Of a stretch of 51,832 nt of DNA, positions 33,086 to 43,010 are shown piece by piece. Source of the stretch: Desulfuromonas sp. (GTDB lineage: Bacteria > Desulfobacterota > Desulfuromonadia > Desulfuromonadales > Geopsychrobacteraceae). The notes under the pieces are model-generated. The model did no database searches, was not told where the DNA came from, and worked only from the letters and a program-made list of their open reading frames with translations. The DNA lies in contig PKUD01000036.1 in assembly GCA_002869695.1 (NCBI GenBank), forward strand, positions 1 through 51,832. Direction: 5' to 3'. How positions within the stretch are numbered: the stretch's first letter is position 1; the number at the start of each line of letters is the position of its first letter. Made by a program: the position numbers and the translations under genes.

Positions 33086-34441
33086 CTATACCGGCTCACG
33101 TATGGTAACGAGTTCTTCCGCTGAGGTCGGATGGACCCCGATCGTACTGTCGAAGACCCGCTTAGTGGCCCCGGCTCTGAGAGCAACGGCAAAGCCCTGG
33201 ATGATTTCAGCTGCAGCACTGCCGACGGCATGGACACCCAAAACCCGGTCCGTGTTCTTGTCAACCACCAGTTTCATCAGTGCGCGTTCGTCGCTGCCGC
33301 TGAGCGAATGTTTCAGTTCGCGGAACTCAGAGCGGAAAATTTCCACATCATAGCCCTGCGCCCTGGCAGCCTCTTCAGTGAGCCCGACTGTTCCGATGTC
33401 GGGTTGACTGAAGACTGCGGTCGGGATGTTGTCGTAGTCCATCGGCTGATCAATGTTCCGGTAGAGTCGGTTCACCAGGTTCATCGCTTCAGCCAAAGCA
33501 ACCGGGGTCAGCTGGACCCGGTCGATCACATCGCCCAAGGCATAGATTGACGGCAGGCTGGTGCGGAACGTGTTGTCAACCTTGATCGCGCCGGACGGAT
33601 CGGTTTCCACTCCGGCTTTTTCCAGTCCCAGACCGGCTGTGTTCGGTCGGCGGCCGGTGGCGAAGAAAATCTGCTCCGCCGTCATTTTGCGGCCGTCAAT
33701 CAGGCGGGCTTCCAGACAGCCGTCGGGGTGTTTTACGACCCGCTCAAGGTTGCTTTCGAAGTGCAGGGTGATGCCCTTTTTACTCATTTCGTCGCGGACA
33801 AAAGAGCGCAGGTCACGATCAAAACCACGCAGAAACAGGTCGCCCCGGTAGAGCAGGTCGGTCTTGATCCCGAAACCATTGAATATGCCGGCAAATTCAA
33901 CGGCAATATAGCCTCCGCCGACCACCAGGATGTCACGGGGTAAGCGCTCGAGGTAAAACACATCGTCTGAAACCAGCACATGCTCGGACCCTGGGAACTC
34001 GGGCACGTGAGGTCGACCCCCCGTTGTCAGCAGGATTCTTTCCGCACTGTAAGTGGCGCCGTTGACCGCCACCCGGTGAGCGTCGATGAGGGTCGCTCGG
34101 CCGCGCAGCAATTCAACTCCGGCAGCGGCGAGCATTTTGTCGAAGGCCTTGTTGATCCGCTTGATGTCTGCCGTTTTATGATCGCGTAGGGTCGGCCAGT
34201 CAAAAGTGGGAGGGTCGGGGATCTGCCAGCCAAAACCAACCGCATGGTGAAAGTCCTCCCGGTAATGGGCTCCGTGAACGAACAGTTTCTTCGGCACACA
34301 GCCCAAGTTGACGCATGTGCCGCCGAGCTGTTTCTCTTCAGCCAGCGCGACCCGGACCCCCTGTGCCGCAGCCATACGCGCGGCCCGGACGCCGCCTGAT
34401 CCGCCGCCGATTACCAGCAGATCGAAATTGAATTGACTCAA
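33086..34441 (-). CDS. gor: Glutathione-reductase-type NADPH-disulfide oxidoreductase
   Basis: 451 residues, the usual length. TTG start with AGGAGGG 8 bases upstream. FAD binding: VIGGGSGGVRAARMAA. Redox disulfide: GGTCVNLGCVPKK. NADPH binding: VVGGGYIAVEFAGIFNGFG with YRGDLFLRGFD arginines, which select NADPH. Second FAD block: IYALGDV. Catalytic His-Glu: GVHPTSAEE. It reduces glutathione disulfide or a related thiol in the cytoplasm. It is divergent from leuC. Glutathione-synthesis genes are not in the window, so another thiol substrate cannot be excluded. Confidence 0.92.
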   Translation of the reverse strand: MSQFNFDLLVIGGGSGGVRAARMAAAQGVRVALAEEKQLGGTCVNLGCVPKKLFVHGAHYREDFHHAVGFGWQIPDPPTFDWPTLRDHKTADIKRINKAFDKMLAAAGVELLRGRATLIDAHRVAVNGATYSAERILLTTGGRPHVPEFPGSEHVLVSDDVFYLERLPRDILVVGGGYIAVEFAGIFNGFGIKTDLLYRGDLFLRGFDRDLRSFVRDEMSKKGITLHFESNLERVVKHPDGCLEARLIDGRKMTAEQIFFATGRRPNTAGLGLEKAGVETDPSGAIKVDNTFRTSLPSIYALGDVIDRVQLTPVALAEAMNLVNRLYRNIDQPMDYDNIPTAVFSQPDIGTVGLTEEAARAQGYDVEIFRSEFRELKHSLSGSDERALMKLVVDKNTDRVLGVHAVGSAAAEIIQGFAVALRAGATKRVFDSTIGVHPTSAEELVTIREPV

Positions 34442-34634
34442 TGTCGGTCCCTCCTTTGCAGAATCATCCTGCTTTTATATGCTTTTTCTGCCCGCGAGTA
34501 AACTCCCTGTTGGTGACAGGTTCCGGTCGCTCTGGCAATATTCTGGATTAATGACAGATTATTTCACCCGTCGAATGGTTGTCGACCGCGGATTTTGATA
34601 GGATGAAGAAAACCAACTTTCAGGAGGTTCTTTG

Positions 34635-36047
34635 ATGTCCGCAAAAACACTCTATGACAAACTATGGGAACGGCATCTGGTTCATTGCCGAGAGGCCGGG
34701 ACCTGCCTGCTTTATATCGACCGGCAACTGGTCAATGAAGTCACTTCGCCGCAGGCGTTTGAAGGGTTGCGCCTGGCCGGGCTGAAACCCTGGCGGGTGG
34801 CTGCAAACCTGGCGGTGCCGGACCACAACGTGCCGACCACCGACCGTAGTCTCGGGATTGTTGATCCGGTCTCTCGGCTCCAGGTGGAGACCTTGGATCG
34901 CAACTGCGCAGAATTCGGCATTACCCAGTTCAGCATGAACGATATCCGCCAGGGGATCGTTCATGTCATTGGTCCGGAGCAGGGGGCGACCCTGCCGGGG
35001 ATGACCGTCGTCTGTGGTGATTCACATACCGCAACCCACGGGGCCTTCGGAGCTCTGGCCTTCGGCATCGGGACGTCCGAGGTTGAGCATGTGCTGGCCA
35101 CCCAGTGTTTGATTCAGAAAAAATCGAAATCGATGCTGATTCGGGTCAACGGGAAGGCTGGGGCGAGGATCACCGCCAAGGATATTATCCTCGGGATCAT
35201 CGGCCGTATCGGCACAGCCGGGGGGACCGGCTATGTCGTTGAATTCGGGGGCGATGCCATCATGGACCTGTCGATGGAAGGAAGAATGACGGTTTGCAAC
35301 ATGGCCATCGAGGGCGGGGCTCGGGCCGGCATGATCGCCGTCGATGAGAAGACCATCGACTATGTCAAGGGTCGTCCGTTTGCGCCCTCCGGAGACATGT
35401 GGGAGCAGGCGACTGCGGACTGGCGGACTCTGCACTCGGACCCGGCCGCGGTATTCGACCGGCTGGTCGATATCGACGCAGCTGATCTCAATCCGCAGGT
35501 CAGTTGGGGGACGTCCCCGGAGATGATGACTGATATCGAGGGCAAGGTGCCCGATCCTGCCGATGAGCCCGATCCGGTGAAAAAAGAAGGAATGCTGGCA
35601 GCTCTAAACTATATGGGGCTGGAAGCGAACACGCCAATCTGCGAGATTCGTCCGGACAAGGTGTTTATCGGCTCATGCACCAACGGGCGGATTGAAGATC
35701 TGCGCGCTGCCGCCGCGGTTCTCAAGGGCCGCAAGATCGCCGACAATATTCAACTGGCGATGGTCGTTCCTGGCTCAGGTCTGGTCAAGCAGCAGGCGGA
35801 AGCCGAAGGGATCGATAAAGTCTTTATCGCCGCCGGGTTCGAATGGCGGGAGCCGGGCTGTTCGATGTGTCTGGCGATGAACAATGATCGCCTGCTGCCC
35901 GGGGAGCGCTGTGCTTCAACCTCGAACCGCAATTTTGAAGGGCGGCAGGGGCAGGGGGGGCGGACCCACCTGGTCAGCCCGGCGATGGCGGCCGCAGCTG
36001 CCATCGCAGGACACTTTGTTGATGTTCGAGAACTGGAGGTGATCTGA
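34635..36047 (+). CDS. leuC: 3-isopropylmalate dehydratase large subunit
   Basis: 470 residues from the ATG at 34635, AGGAGG upstream. With LeuD it isomerises 2-isopropylmalate to 3-isopropylmalate in leucine synthesis. The [4Fe-4S] ligands are Cys in [10 protein letters not shown] and the CxxC in [36 protein letters not shown] is the aconitase signature. Its TGA overlaps the leuD ATG by one base (TGATG), so the two subunits are translationally coupled. leuA and leuB are outside the window. Confidence 0.97.
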   Translation: MSAKTLYDKLWERHLVHCREAGTCLLYIDRQLVNEVTSPQAFEGLRLAGLKPWRVAANLAVPDHNVPTTDRSLGIVDPVSRLQVETLDRNCAEFGITQFSMNDIRQGIVHVIGPEQGATLPGMTVVCGDSHTATHGAFGALAFGIGTSEVEHVLATQCLIQKKSKSMLIRVNGKAGARITAKDIILGIIGRIGTAGGTGYVVEFGGDAIMDLSMEGRMTVCNMAIEGGARAGMIAVDEKTIDYVKGRPFAPSGDMWEQATADWRTLHSDPAAVFDRLVDIDAADLNPQVSWGTSPEMMTDIEGKVPDPADEPDPVKKEGMLAALNYMGLEANTPICEIRPDKVFIGSCTNGRIEDLRAAAAVLKGRKIADNIQLAMVVPGSGLVKQQAEAEGIDKVFIAAGFEWREPGCSMCLAMNNDRLLPGERCASTSNRNFEGRQGQGGRTHLVSPAMAAAAAIAGHFVDVRELEVI

Positions 36048-36700
36048 TGCAACCCTTTAGCGAACTGAACGGGCTGGTGGGACCCCTGGACCGAGCCAAT
36101 ATAGATACCGACGCGATTATTCCAAAGCAGTTTCTCAAGTCGATCAAGCGGACCGGGTTTGGTCCCAACCTGTTCGATGAATGGCGTTATCTCGATCATG
36201 GTGAGCCGGGGCAGGACTGCAGTAACCGGCCCATCAACCCGGACTTCGTCCTTAACCAGCCGCGCTATCTCGGTGCCGAAATCCTGTTGACCCGGGAGAA
36301 CTTCGGCTGCGGATCGTCCCGCGAGCATGCGCCCTGGGCGCTCCTCGATGCGGGGTTCAGGGCGGTTATCGCACCGAGTTTTGCTGATATTTTCTACAAT
36401 AACTGCTTCAAAAACGGTATCCTGCCGATCGTCCTGGATCCGCAGCAGGTGGCCGACCTGTTTGTCGAGGTCAATGCCAGCCCCGGGTACCGGCTGCAGG
36501 TCAATCTTCCCGAGCAGCGCGTGACGACACCGAGCGGAAGACAGCTCTATTTCGAGATCGACCCGTTCCGCAAAGATTGTCTGCTCCACGGGTTGGATGA
36601 TATCGGTCTGACCCTGCAGCAGGTTGAGCACATCAGGAACTACGAAGAACGCGCCAGGGTGGCAACTCCGTGGCTATTCCCCGAAATGCAGAAGGGCTGA
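36047..36700 (+). CDS. leuD: 3-isopropylmalate dehydratase small subunit
   Basis: 217 residues. It completes the LeuCD enzyme with the swivel domain. [25 protein letters not shown] and [15 protein letters not shown] are family signatures; the latter binds substrate. It starts on the last base of the leuC stop codon and is followed after 15 bases by queF, which probably shares the transcript. Confidence 0.97.
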   Translation: MQPFSELNGLVGPLDRANIDTDAIIPKQFLKSIKRTGFGPNLFDEWRYLDHGEPGQDCSNRPINPDFVLNQPRYLGAEILLTRENFGCGSSREHAPWALLDAGFRAVIAPSFADIFYNNCFKNGILPIVLDPQQVADLFVEVNASPGYRLQVNLPEQRVTTPSGRQLYFEIDPFRKDCLLHGLDDIGLTLQQVEHIRNYEERARVATPWLFPEMQKG

Positions 36701-36715
36701 GAGGAACGGAGACGG

Positions 36716-37546
36716 ATGAACGAACTGGAAACCTCATTGCCGCTTGGCAAGCCGACCGATTACCGGTCGGAATATGACCCGCGCCTGCTCTGCCCCTTCC
36801 CCCGGAAGGTAAAAAGGGATGAAATTGGCATCGGTGACAATCTGCCTTTCCACGGTTTCGATATCTGGAATGCCTACGAGCTCTCCTGGCTTAACGGCAA
36901 AGGGAAGCCGGTGGTCGCCATGGCTGAATTCCGGATTCCCTGTCGCTCCGTCCATTTGATCGAATCGAAATCGTTCAAACTCTATCTCAATTCTTTCAAC
37001 CAAACCCGCTTCGATACGTTCGACCAGGTCCGGCAGACCATGGCGGACGATCTCGAACGGGCGGCGGGTGAGCCGGTGACGGTTCGCCTGCTGGGTTCGA
37101 CAGGGTTTTCAGCCGGCCGGATCGACTCCCTGCCGGGAGTTTGCATAGATGGACTGGATATTGCCATCGACAACTACCGCCTTGATCCCTCTCTGCTTGA
37201 GGGCGCGGCCGACCCGCAGCAGCCGCTGAGCGAAACCCTGCACAGTCACCTGCTGAAAAGCAACTGCCTGGTCACCAACCAGCCCGACTGGGGGAGTGTG
37301 CTGATCCGCTACCAGGGGCCGAAAATCGACCAGGAAGCGCTACTGCGCTACCTGATCTCTTTTCGCCAGCACAACGAATTTCACGAACAGTGTGTCGAGC
37401 GGATCTTTGTCGACCTGCTGCGTTACTGCCGGCCGGAAAAGTTGAGCGTCTATGCACGCTACACCCGCCGCGGCGGTCTGGATATCAACCCCTTTCGCAG
37501 TAATTTTGAAAGTGATGTCGAAAATATGCGACTGGCCCGGCAATAA
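36716..37546 (+). CDS. queF: NADPH-dependent 7-cyano-7-deazaguanine reductase (QueF, long form)
   Basis: 276 residues, the bimodular type. It reduces preQ0 to preQ1 in queuosine synthesis for tRNA. The QueF motif is seen as [19 protein letters not shown], the catalytic Cys in [14 protein letters not shown], and the substrate-binding Glu in [13 protein letters not shown]. Cytoplasmic. GGAACGGAGACGG precedes the ATG. It is placed directly after leuCD. Confidence 0.95.
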   Translation: MNELETSLPLGKPTDYRSEYDPRLLCPFPRKVKRDEIGIGDNLPFHGFDIWNAYELSWLNGKGKPVVAMAEFRIPCRSVHLIESKSFKLYLNSFNQTRFDTFDQVRQTMADDLERAAGEPVTVRLLGSTGFSAGRIDSLPGVCIDGLDIAIDNYRLDPSLLEGAADPQQPLSETLHSHLLKSNCLVTNQPDWGSVLIRYQGPKIDQEALLRYLISFRQHNEFHEQCVERIFVDLLRYCRPEKLSVYARYTRRGGLDINPFRSNFESDVENMRLARQ

Positions 37547-37567
37547 TCTTTGTCGTGGTTGAAAGGA

Positions 37568-38851
37568 CTATTTTTTCTTTTCCATCAGGAAAAACTGATA
37601 GCCGAAACTGTCACCGTAGCGGCGGTACATTTCTATCTCCTGCTCGATCTCCTCACACACGGCCAGTGCCTCCGGCTGATCCGGGTATTTCCCGCGCATT
37701 TTCTGCAACTGGGCAAATTGCGGTTGATAGTATTCCTCCAGCCAGTCCGATGCCGGCAGCGGGAAATCACCGAGCAGCTGGTAACCACTGGCGGCAATGG
37801 TTTTCCTGTTCTGCTCAACCGTCTGCATGGCCGGATAATTGACCTTCCAGTATGTGATGATCTCTGCCGGAGGATCTGCTGTGAACCAGCTCACTTCAGT
37901 CACGGCAAGCAGACCAGCCGGTTTCAGGAGACGTCGCCAGTTCTGCAGCCCTTCGCCAAAGCCCATGATGTAGATCGCTCCCTCTGACCAGATCAGATCG
38001 AAGGATTGGTCGGCAAAGGGCAGCTCAAACATGGATGCCAGGTACGGTGTGATCCGGTCGGTTAACCCTTCCTGGACAAGGGTCTGCTGCAGTTTGTCGA
38101 GAAACTGCTGATGGTTGTCGACGGCGATGATCTGACCGCTTAGCCGTTCGGCCAGGACCAGGGTCTGGAGACCGCAACCGCAGCCGATATCCAGAATTTT
38201 TGCGCTACCAGGTAGCGCGGGCAGCCGCTCCAACGCGGCCAACGTGCTTGCGGTTGAGCCTGGACCGAGTCGGTCCAGGCCCTGATAAAATTCGTAGACG
38301 TATTTCATCTTTAACGGAGCCTTCTCCGCGTTGCGGGAAAGTTTGCGGATCTGCAGCGCCTCTTTCTCAGAAATTCCGATCGCCAGCAGAAAAGCGTGGT
38401 GGTCTTGCGGCGCCAACTGCTCGAACTTCTGGTGCCAACGGGTCATGGCTGCGTCATCCATACCGGCAGAGCGGAACATGCTGACCCATAGCTCCTTATC
38501 TGTCGCTGAAAAGGGCGCTGTTTTGGTCGCTTTAATCTTGAGAATGCCGGCCAAAACTTTCTGCTGATTCTGCAGCGCCTGGATTTCCCCGCCGAGTTGG
38601 TGCAGTCGCTGCTCGAGAACTTCCCGCTCTCGAGCAGCGACACTGTCGAGAATGCTGCGGATATCATCCAGGCTCAGTCCGGTCCGACGGTAGGCACAAA
38701 TGGCCTCGAGTCGTTTCGCATCGCTCTCGCTATAGAGGCGATAGCCGGCCTCGTTACGAGCGGAGGGGGTGAGCAGCCCGGTTCGGTCGTAGTAAAGCAG
38801 TGTGCTGCGTGACAGGTTGTATTTGCTTGCCAGTTCACTGATGCGGTACAT
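37568..38851 (-). CDS. MerR-type regulator fused to a SAM methyltransferase
   Basis: 427 residues from the ATG at 38851, GAGG upstream; a longer frame overlaps the small gene. Residues 1-70 are a MerR DNA-binding domain (RISELASKYNLSRSTLLYYDRTGLL, GYRLYSE). A coiled-coil region covers about 70-110. Residues 121-172 form a middle domain that resembles the separate 61-residue protein encoded just upstream. From about 210 a class I methyltransferase appears: KILDIGCGCGLQTLVLAER, IIAVDNH, and FDLIWSEGAIYIMG. So the sensor output is joined to a small-molecule methyltransferase. The substrate is unknown. Confidence 0.87.
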   Translation of the reverse strand: MYRISELASKYNLSRSTLLYYDRTGLLTPSARNEAGYRLYSESDAKRLEAICAYRRTGLSLDDIRSILDSVAAREREVLEQRLHQLGGEIQALQNQQKVLAGILKIKATKTAPFSATDKELWVSMFRSAGMDDAAMTRWHQKFEQLAPQDHHAFLLAIGISEKEALQIRKLSRNAEKAPLKMKYVYEFYQGLDRLGPGSTASTLAALERLPALPGSAKILDIGCGCGLQTLVLAERLSGQIIAVDNHQQFLDKLQQTLVQEGLTDRITPYLASMFELPFADQSFDLIWSEGAIYIMGFGEGLQNWRRLLKPAGLLAVTEVSWFTADPPAEIITYWKVNYPAMQTVEQNRKTIAASGYQLLGDFPLPASDWLEEYYQPQFAQLQKMRGKYPDQPEALAVCEEIEQEIEMYRRYGDSFGYQFFLMEKKK

Positions 38852-38862
38852 CTGTCCTCGAT

Positions 38863-39048
38863 TCAACGGAATCGCGTCCTGATGTCGGCGATATCCTTTG
38901 ACGGCAGTTTCAACCACTGCAAAAAGTTCTGGTGACTCTCCGGATATCGAGCCTCGAACAGCCGATGCCAGTTTTCCATCATTGTTTCGTCGAGACCGGT
39001 TTCGCGAAACAACTCAATCCACTCCTTTTTTCCGAAATCCTCTGCCAT
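38863..39048 (-). CDS. 61-residue protein resembling the middle domain of the MerR-methyltransferase
   Basis: AAGGAGAACGCT precedes the ATG. The sequence WIELFRETGLDETMMENWHRLFEARYP-x-SHQNFL aligns by eye with WVSMFRSAGMDDAAMTRWHQKFEQLAP-x-DHHAFL of the next gene. Its stop is 11 bases before the MerR start, so both are coexpressed. I do not know its function; it could bind the same ligand or dimerise with the fusion protein. Confidence 0.75.
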   Translation of the reverse strand: MAEDFGKKEWIELFRETGLDETMMENWHRLFEARYPESHQNFLQWLKLPSKDIADIRTRFR

Positions 39049-39150
39049 AGCGTTCTCCTTGTAGTCTGTTGCGGTGAAGGTTCTGTGTCATGACAGGAGC
39101 GACTCTAAACTGTGAAGTTATAGACGGGTCAAGAAGAAATGTGACAAATT

Positions 39151-40041
39151 TTACAGCCAGTTACTGACGATGATTCCAAGACCGATGCGGTTATTCACGT
39201 GGTCGTAATCAATCAGACTTTCGCCGTAACCGTTAAAATATTGCAGGTAGCCATTCAGTCGATGCCCCGGCAGGGGAAAACTCCAGTCGAGCTGGACCGC
39301 GCCGCGGTTGTCGGAAGAGCGCAGGTTGTTGCGCCAGGTCACACCAAAGCGGTGTTCTTTGTAGAGGTAGAGAGCGTAGAATTCGCCATAGCCGAGGTAT
39401 GCGTCGATATCCGGATTGTCGTCATCGCTGGCTTCGGGAATCCGGTACCAGGGTCTGATGGCGCAGTAGAAATTGCCGCGTTCAAACGCTGCGAGGGCAT
39501 AGATCCGGTTCCAGCTGCGCGACAGGTCGCCGCTGCGGCCGTTGGACTGATGTGAAAAACCGATCGAGACGAAACGGCTGCGCAGGCCGAGCAGGGAGTA
39601 ATTGGTCACAAAATCGACATACAGTTCCGGTTCATAGTTGGTTTCGCGGAACGGGGCTGACTGCTGATCGTTGTAGGCCTGCCAGAACGACTGCTGGGTA
39701 TAGCCGGCGAACAGGTTGCCCTGACCGGCGATCAAACCCTTGGCCAGGGGGATTTTGAAGCTGAACTGAAATTTCAGCTCCAACCGATCAAGGTCTTCAC
39801 CGACGTCAGCGTAGGTGCGCTTGTTGGGGTGAGTGTTGTAGGCCAGCGGCAGGATATAGTTCTGTTTATAGGGCAGCAGGGAAAAACGGCTGGACTCAAC
39901 CCGTTCTTCCGCTTTCTGCCGCTGGACAATCGCTGATCCGGTGGGGCTGATCGGAACCGGTTCCATCGCCAGCGCAGCTGAAGTGGAGAAGCCGAGCAAC
40001 AGGCTGACGATGACAGGAAATAGCAGGGCGGGTTTCTTCAT
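39151..40041 (-). CDS. pldA: Outer membrane phospholipase A1
   Basis: 296 residues with a signal peptide (about 1-25, ending ALA). It is a 12-strand outer membrane barrel that hydrolyses phospholipids when lipid asymmetry is lost. The catalytic triad is in GFSHQSNGRSGDLSRSWNR: His164, Ser166 and Asn178, matching His142/Ser144/Asn156 of E. coli OMPLA, and the Ca-binding Arg-Ser pair follows (RSGDLSRS). The C-terminus ends in NWL instead of the common terminal Phe. GGAGGAGCCG precedes the ATG. Confidence 0.93.
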   Translation of the reverse strand: MKKPALLFPVIVSLLLGFSTSAALAMEPVPISPTGSAIVQRQKAEERVESSRFSLLPYKQNYILPLAYNTHPNKRTYADVGEDLDRLELKFQFSFKIPLAKGLIAGQGNLFAGYTQQSFWQAYNDQQSAPFRETNYEPELYVDFVTNYSLLGLRSRFVSIGFSHQSNGRSGDLSRSWNRIYALAAFERGNFYCAIRPWYRIPEASDDDNPDIDAYLGYGEFYALYLYKEHRFGVTWRNNLRSSDNRGAVQLDWSFPLPGHRLNGYLQYFNGYGESLIDYDHVNNRIGLGIIVSNWL

Positions 40042-40122
40042 CGGCTCCTCCGGGACACGTTGCCGTTGTCGATCTCCTCTACATATATAATCAGACCGCG
40101 AGCCCTGGGCAAGTCTTTCAGC

Positions 40123-40160
40123 AAAAAAACGGCTGCTCTCCTTGCTGAAGAGCAGCCGTT
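40123..40160 (-). terminator. Intrinsic terminator of asd
   Basis: AACGGCTGCTCT and AGAGCAGCCGTT form a 12-bp perfect stem with a 9-base loop, followed on the minus strand by a run of seven T (40123-40129). It lies 26 bases past the asd stop. Confidence 0.9.
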
Positions 40161-40185
40161 TGTTATTGGTTCCTGTGTAGGGCCA

Positions 40186-41286
40186 CTAATCCTGGTCTGC
40201 CAGTATCCGGATCATTCTCCGTAGCGGCTCGGCGGCACCCCAGAGCAGCTGGTCGCCGACGGTAAACGCGGACAGGTACTGCGGCCCCATCTTCATCTTG
40301 CGCAAGCGCCCCACCGGGGTTTTGAGGGTGCCCGAAACAGCGGCAGGGGTCAGCTGGGACAGGGTCTCCTGTTTGACGTTGGGGACGACATCAACCCAGT
40401 CATTGGCATTCTGCAGAATGTCTTCGATCTCGCCGATCGGCAGATCCCGTTTCAACTTGATGGTCAGCGCCTGGCTGTGGCTGCGCATGGCTCCGATACG
40501 AACACAGATGCCGTCGATCGGAATCGGTGTGTCGTTGCCGAGGATCTTGTTGGTTTCCACCAACCCCTTCCACTCTTCGCGAGACTGACCGTCCTCGACC
40601 TCCCGGTCGATCCAGGGAAGCAGGCTGCCGGCTAGCGGGAATCCGAAATTCTCGGTCGCCAGTCCGGAACCCGTCAGTTGGGCTGAAACCTGCTTGTCAA
40701 TCTCCAGAATCGCTGAACCTGGATCCTGCAGCATGGGGGCGACAGCCTGGTTGAGCTGGCCCATCTGCACCAGCAGTTCGCGCATGTTCTGGGCTCCTGC
40801 GCCGGAAGCCGCCTGGTACGTCATGGAGGTTGCCCATTCGACCAGATCATGTTCGAACAGGCCGCCCAGGGCCATCAGCATCAGGCTGACGGTGCAGTTG
40901 CCACCGATGAAGTCCTTTATGCCGGATTTCAGTCCCCTGTCGATAACGGAACGATTGACCGGATCGAGGATGATGATCGCATTCTTCTCCATCCGCAGGC
41001 TGGAGGCCGCATCGATCCAGTACCCCTGCCAGCCGGCCTTGCGCAGCTCGGGGTGGACCGCCTTGGTGTAGTCTCCACCCTGGCAGGTGATCACCGCATC
41101 CAGCTGTTTCAATGCCTCTATGTCATCGGCTTTTTTAAGGATGCCTCCGCCCATTGGCGCGGGCTGCCCCGCTTGAGAGGTGGTGAAAAAAACCGGTTCA
41201 ATTCCGGCAAAATCGTTCTCTTCCTGCATCCGCTGCATCAGGACAGAACCGACCATGCCCCGCCAACCGACAAATCCGACTCTCAT
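40186..41286 (-). CDS. asd: Aspartate-semialdehyde dehydrogenase
   Basis: 366 residues from the ATG at 41286, GGAG upstream; an extension to 41334 is not family-like. It reduces aspartyl phosphate to aspartate semialdehyde with NADPH in the lysine/threonine/methionine and cell-wall pathways. [20 protein letters not shown] is the NADP-binding start, GGNCTVSLM holds the catalytic Cys, and [16 protein letters not shown] and [17 protein letters not shown] (catalytic His) follow. It resembles the enteric long type. It is monocistronic, with its own terminator. Confidence 0.96.
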   Translation of the reverse strand: MRVGFVGWRGMVGSVLMQRMQEENDFAGIEPVFFTTSQAGQPAPMGGGILKKADDIEALKQLDAVITCQGGDYTKAVHPELRKAGWQGYWIDAASSLRMEKNAIIILDPVNRSVIDRGLKSGIKDFIGGNCTVSLMLMALGGLFEHDLVEWATSMTYQAASGAGAQNMRELLVQMGQLNQAVAPMLQDPGSAILEIDKQVSAQLTGSGLATENFGFPLAGSLLPWIDREVEDGQSREEWKGLVETNKILGNDTPIPIDGICVRIGAMRSHSQALTIKLKRDLPIGEIEDILQNANDWVDVVPNVKQETLSQLTPAAVSGTLKTPVGRLRKMKMGPQYLSAFTVGDQLLWGAAEPLRRMIRILADQD

Positions 41287-41476
41287 AATCTGTACTCCTG
41301 CTTTTGCTGTTGTCTGTAAGGCTGAATTCTTCACCCGGTTCGCTTTACTGAACCGGTGAGCTGAAGAGGGTGATCATATCAGGACGCAGGAACATAGGGG
41401 AATACTTTTTTTGCCTTGTCTCCTTATTCTTTCTCGGGTGGTTGTGGTCGTCTCGGTGAGCCGCTAAACTGTAATA

Positions 41477-42991
41477 ATGTCTATTAAATACGAGCAAAAA
41501 CCGATCCTGGTTGCTGGAGCGACCGGTTACATCGGGGCGAGATTGATTCCGCGACTGCTTCTCGTCGGTTACCGGGTGCGTGCGGTGGCACGGACGCCGG
41601 AGAAACTGGCGAGCCGTCCCTGGGCGGGGCATCCGCAGCTTGAGATTGCCCAGGCCGATCTGCTGGATCGGGATTCTCTCGCGGCGGCCTGCCGGGGCTG
41701 CCGGGCAGCCTATTATCTGGTTCACTCCATGGATCCGGGGGCTGCCGATTTTGCCCGGACAGATCGTGCCGCTGCCCGCAATATGGTCAGCTGTGCCGAA
41801 CAGGCGGGGATGGAGCGGATCATCTACCTGGGCGGACTCGGGGAAGACGAAGCAGGGTTGAGTGAACACTTGAAATCCCGCGCTGAGGTCGCTGATATTC
41901 TGTGTGCCGGCCGCGTTCCGGTAACCGTTTTTCGCGCGGCGATGATCATCGGCTCGGGGAGTGCTTCGTTCGAGATTCTGCGTTACCTGGTGGAGCGGCT
42001 GCCGGTGATGATCACACCCCGCTGGGTCAATACGCCCTGCCAGCCGATTGGGGTGCGCAATGTTCTGCACTATCTGGTGGAGTGTCTTGATTGTGAAGAA
42101 ACAATCGGCGAATCCTTTGACATCGGCCAGCAGGATGTTCTGACCTATCGGGAGTTGATGGTTCTTTTTGCCGAGGAGGCCGGCCTGCGGCGCCGACTGA
42201 TCATCCCCGTTCCGGTGCTGACTCCGCGACTCAGTTCCTACTGGATCCACCTGGTAACACCGGTCCCGGCAGTCCTGGCCCGCCCGTTGGCCGAAGGTCT
42301 CAGCAACCGGGTGGTCTGTGCTGACCAGAGAATTCAAAAGCTGTTGCCACAACCATTGCTCGATTGTCGTCAGGCGATCCGCTTTGCCCTCGAGCGGGTC
42401 CGTGACCAGCAGGTGGAAAGTTCCTGGTCCGATGCCGGGGCCATCCCTCCTGCGGAGTGGGCGATCCCCGGTGACCCTGACTGGGCGGGTGGAACCCATT
42501 ATACCGACGCCCGCCTCATCGTTTTCGAGGCAGATACCGCTCAGGTCTGGAAAGCGGTCACCTGTATCGGCGGTGGCACCGGTTGGTACTATGCCGATTG
42601 GCTCTGGTGGTTGCGCGGGCTGGTCGATCGTCTGGTTGGCGGAATTGGTCTGCAGCGCGGTCGCCGCTGCCCGGTCGAGGTGTCGGCCGGAGATGCGATA
42701 GATTTCTGGCGGGTCAGCCGGGTCGAGCGGGAACAGCTGCTGCTGCTTGTTGCCGAAATGAAACTGCCGGGTCGGGCGACGTTGGAATTCAGGCTCGAAG
42801 CTGAAGGGGAGCAGCGTACCCGGCTGACCTTAACCGCACGGTTTCTGCCGCACGGGGTCGCAGGGATGCTCTACTGGTATACCGTCATGCCCTTGCACAA
42901 CCTGGTTTTCAGCGGACTTCTGCAAGGGATCGGCCGGCGTCTCAAGGCACGGGTCCTGCGAGGTCCGGAGAAACTCCACGACCCAGTGTGA
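41477..42991 (+). CDS. SDR/NmrA-type NAD(P)-binding protein with C-terminal DUF2867
   Basis: 504 residues. The N-terminal half is an atypical short-chain dehydrogenase: VAGATGYIGARLIPRLL nucleotide-binding loop, then AYYLVHSM and YLGGLGED. The C-terminal half (about 330-490) is a DUF2867 domain: TDARLIVFEADTAQVWKAVTCIGGGTGWYYADWLWWLRGLVDRLVGG and DAIDFWRV. The family occurs widely; the reaction is not known, though DUF2867 looks like a lipid/ligand-binding START-like fold. The ribosome-binding site is weak (TGTAATAATG). It converges on the GspE-like gene 19 bases away. Confidence 0.88.
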   Translation: MSIKYEQKPILVAGATGYIGARLIPRLLLVGYRVRAVARTPEKLASRPWAGHPQLEIAQADLLDRDSLAAACRGCRAAYYLVHSMDPGAADFARTDRAAARNMVSCAEQAGMERIIYLGGLGEDEAGLSEHLKSRAEVADILCAGRVPVTVFRAAMIIGSGSASFEILRYLVERLPVMITPRWVNTPCQPIGVRNVLHYLVECLDCEETIGESFDIGQQDVLTYRELMVLFAEEAGLRRRLIIPVPVLTPRLSSYWIHLVTPVPAVLARPLAEGLSNRVVCADQRIQKLLPQPLLDCRQAIRFALERVRDQQVESSWSDAGAIPPAEWAIPGDPDWAGGTHYTDARLIVFEADTAQVWKAVTCIGGGTGWYYADWLWWLRGLVDRLVGGIGLQRGRRCPVEVSAGDAIDFWRVSRVEREQLLLLVAEMKLPGRATLEFRLEAEGEQRTRLTLTARFLPHGVAGMLYWYTVMPLHNLVFSGLLQGIGRRLKARVLRGPEKLHDPV

Positions 42992-43010
42992 GTCTTTGCC
43001 GCGGTATCGC

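Noticed and set aside
41345-42499. 384-codon minus frame
   Set aside because: Antisense shadow of the SDR-DUF2867 gene; the plus frame has clear Rossmann and DUF2867 motifs, and this one has low-complexity Arg/Gly/Pro-rich sequence.
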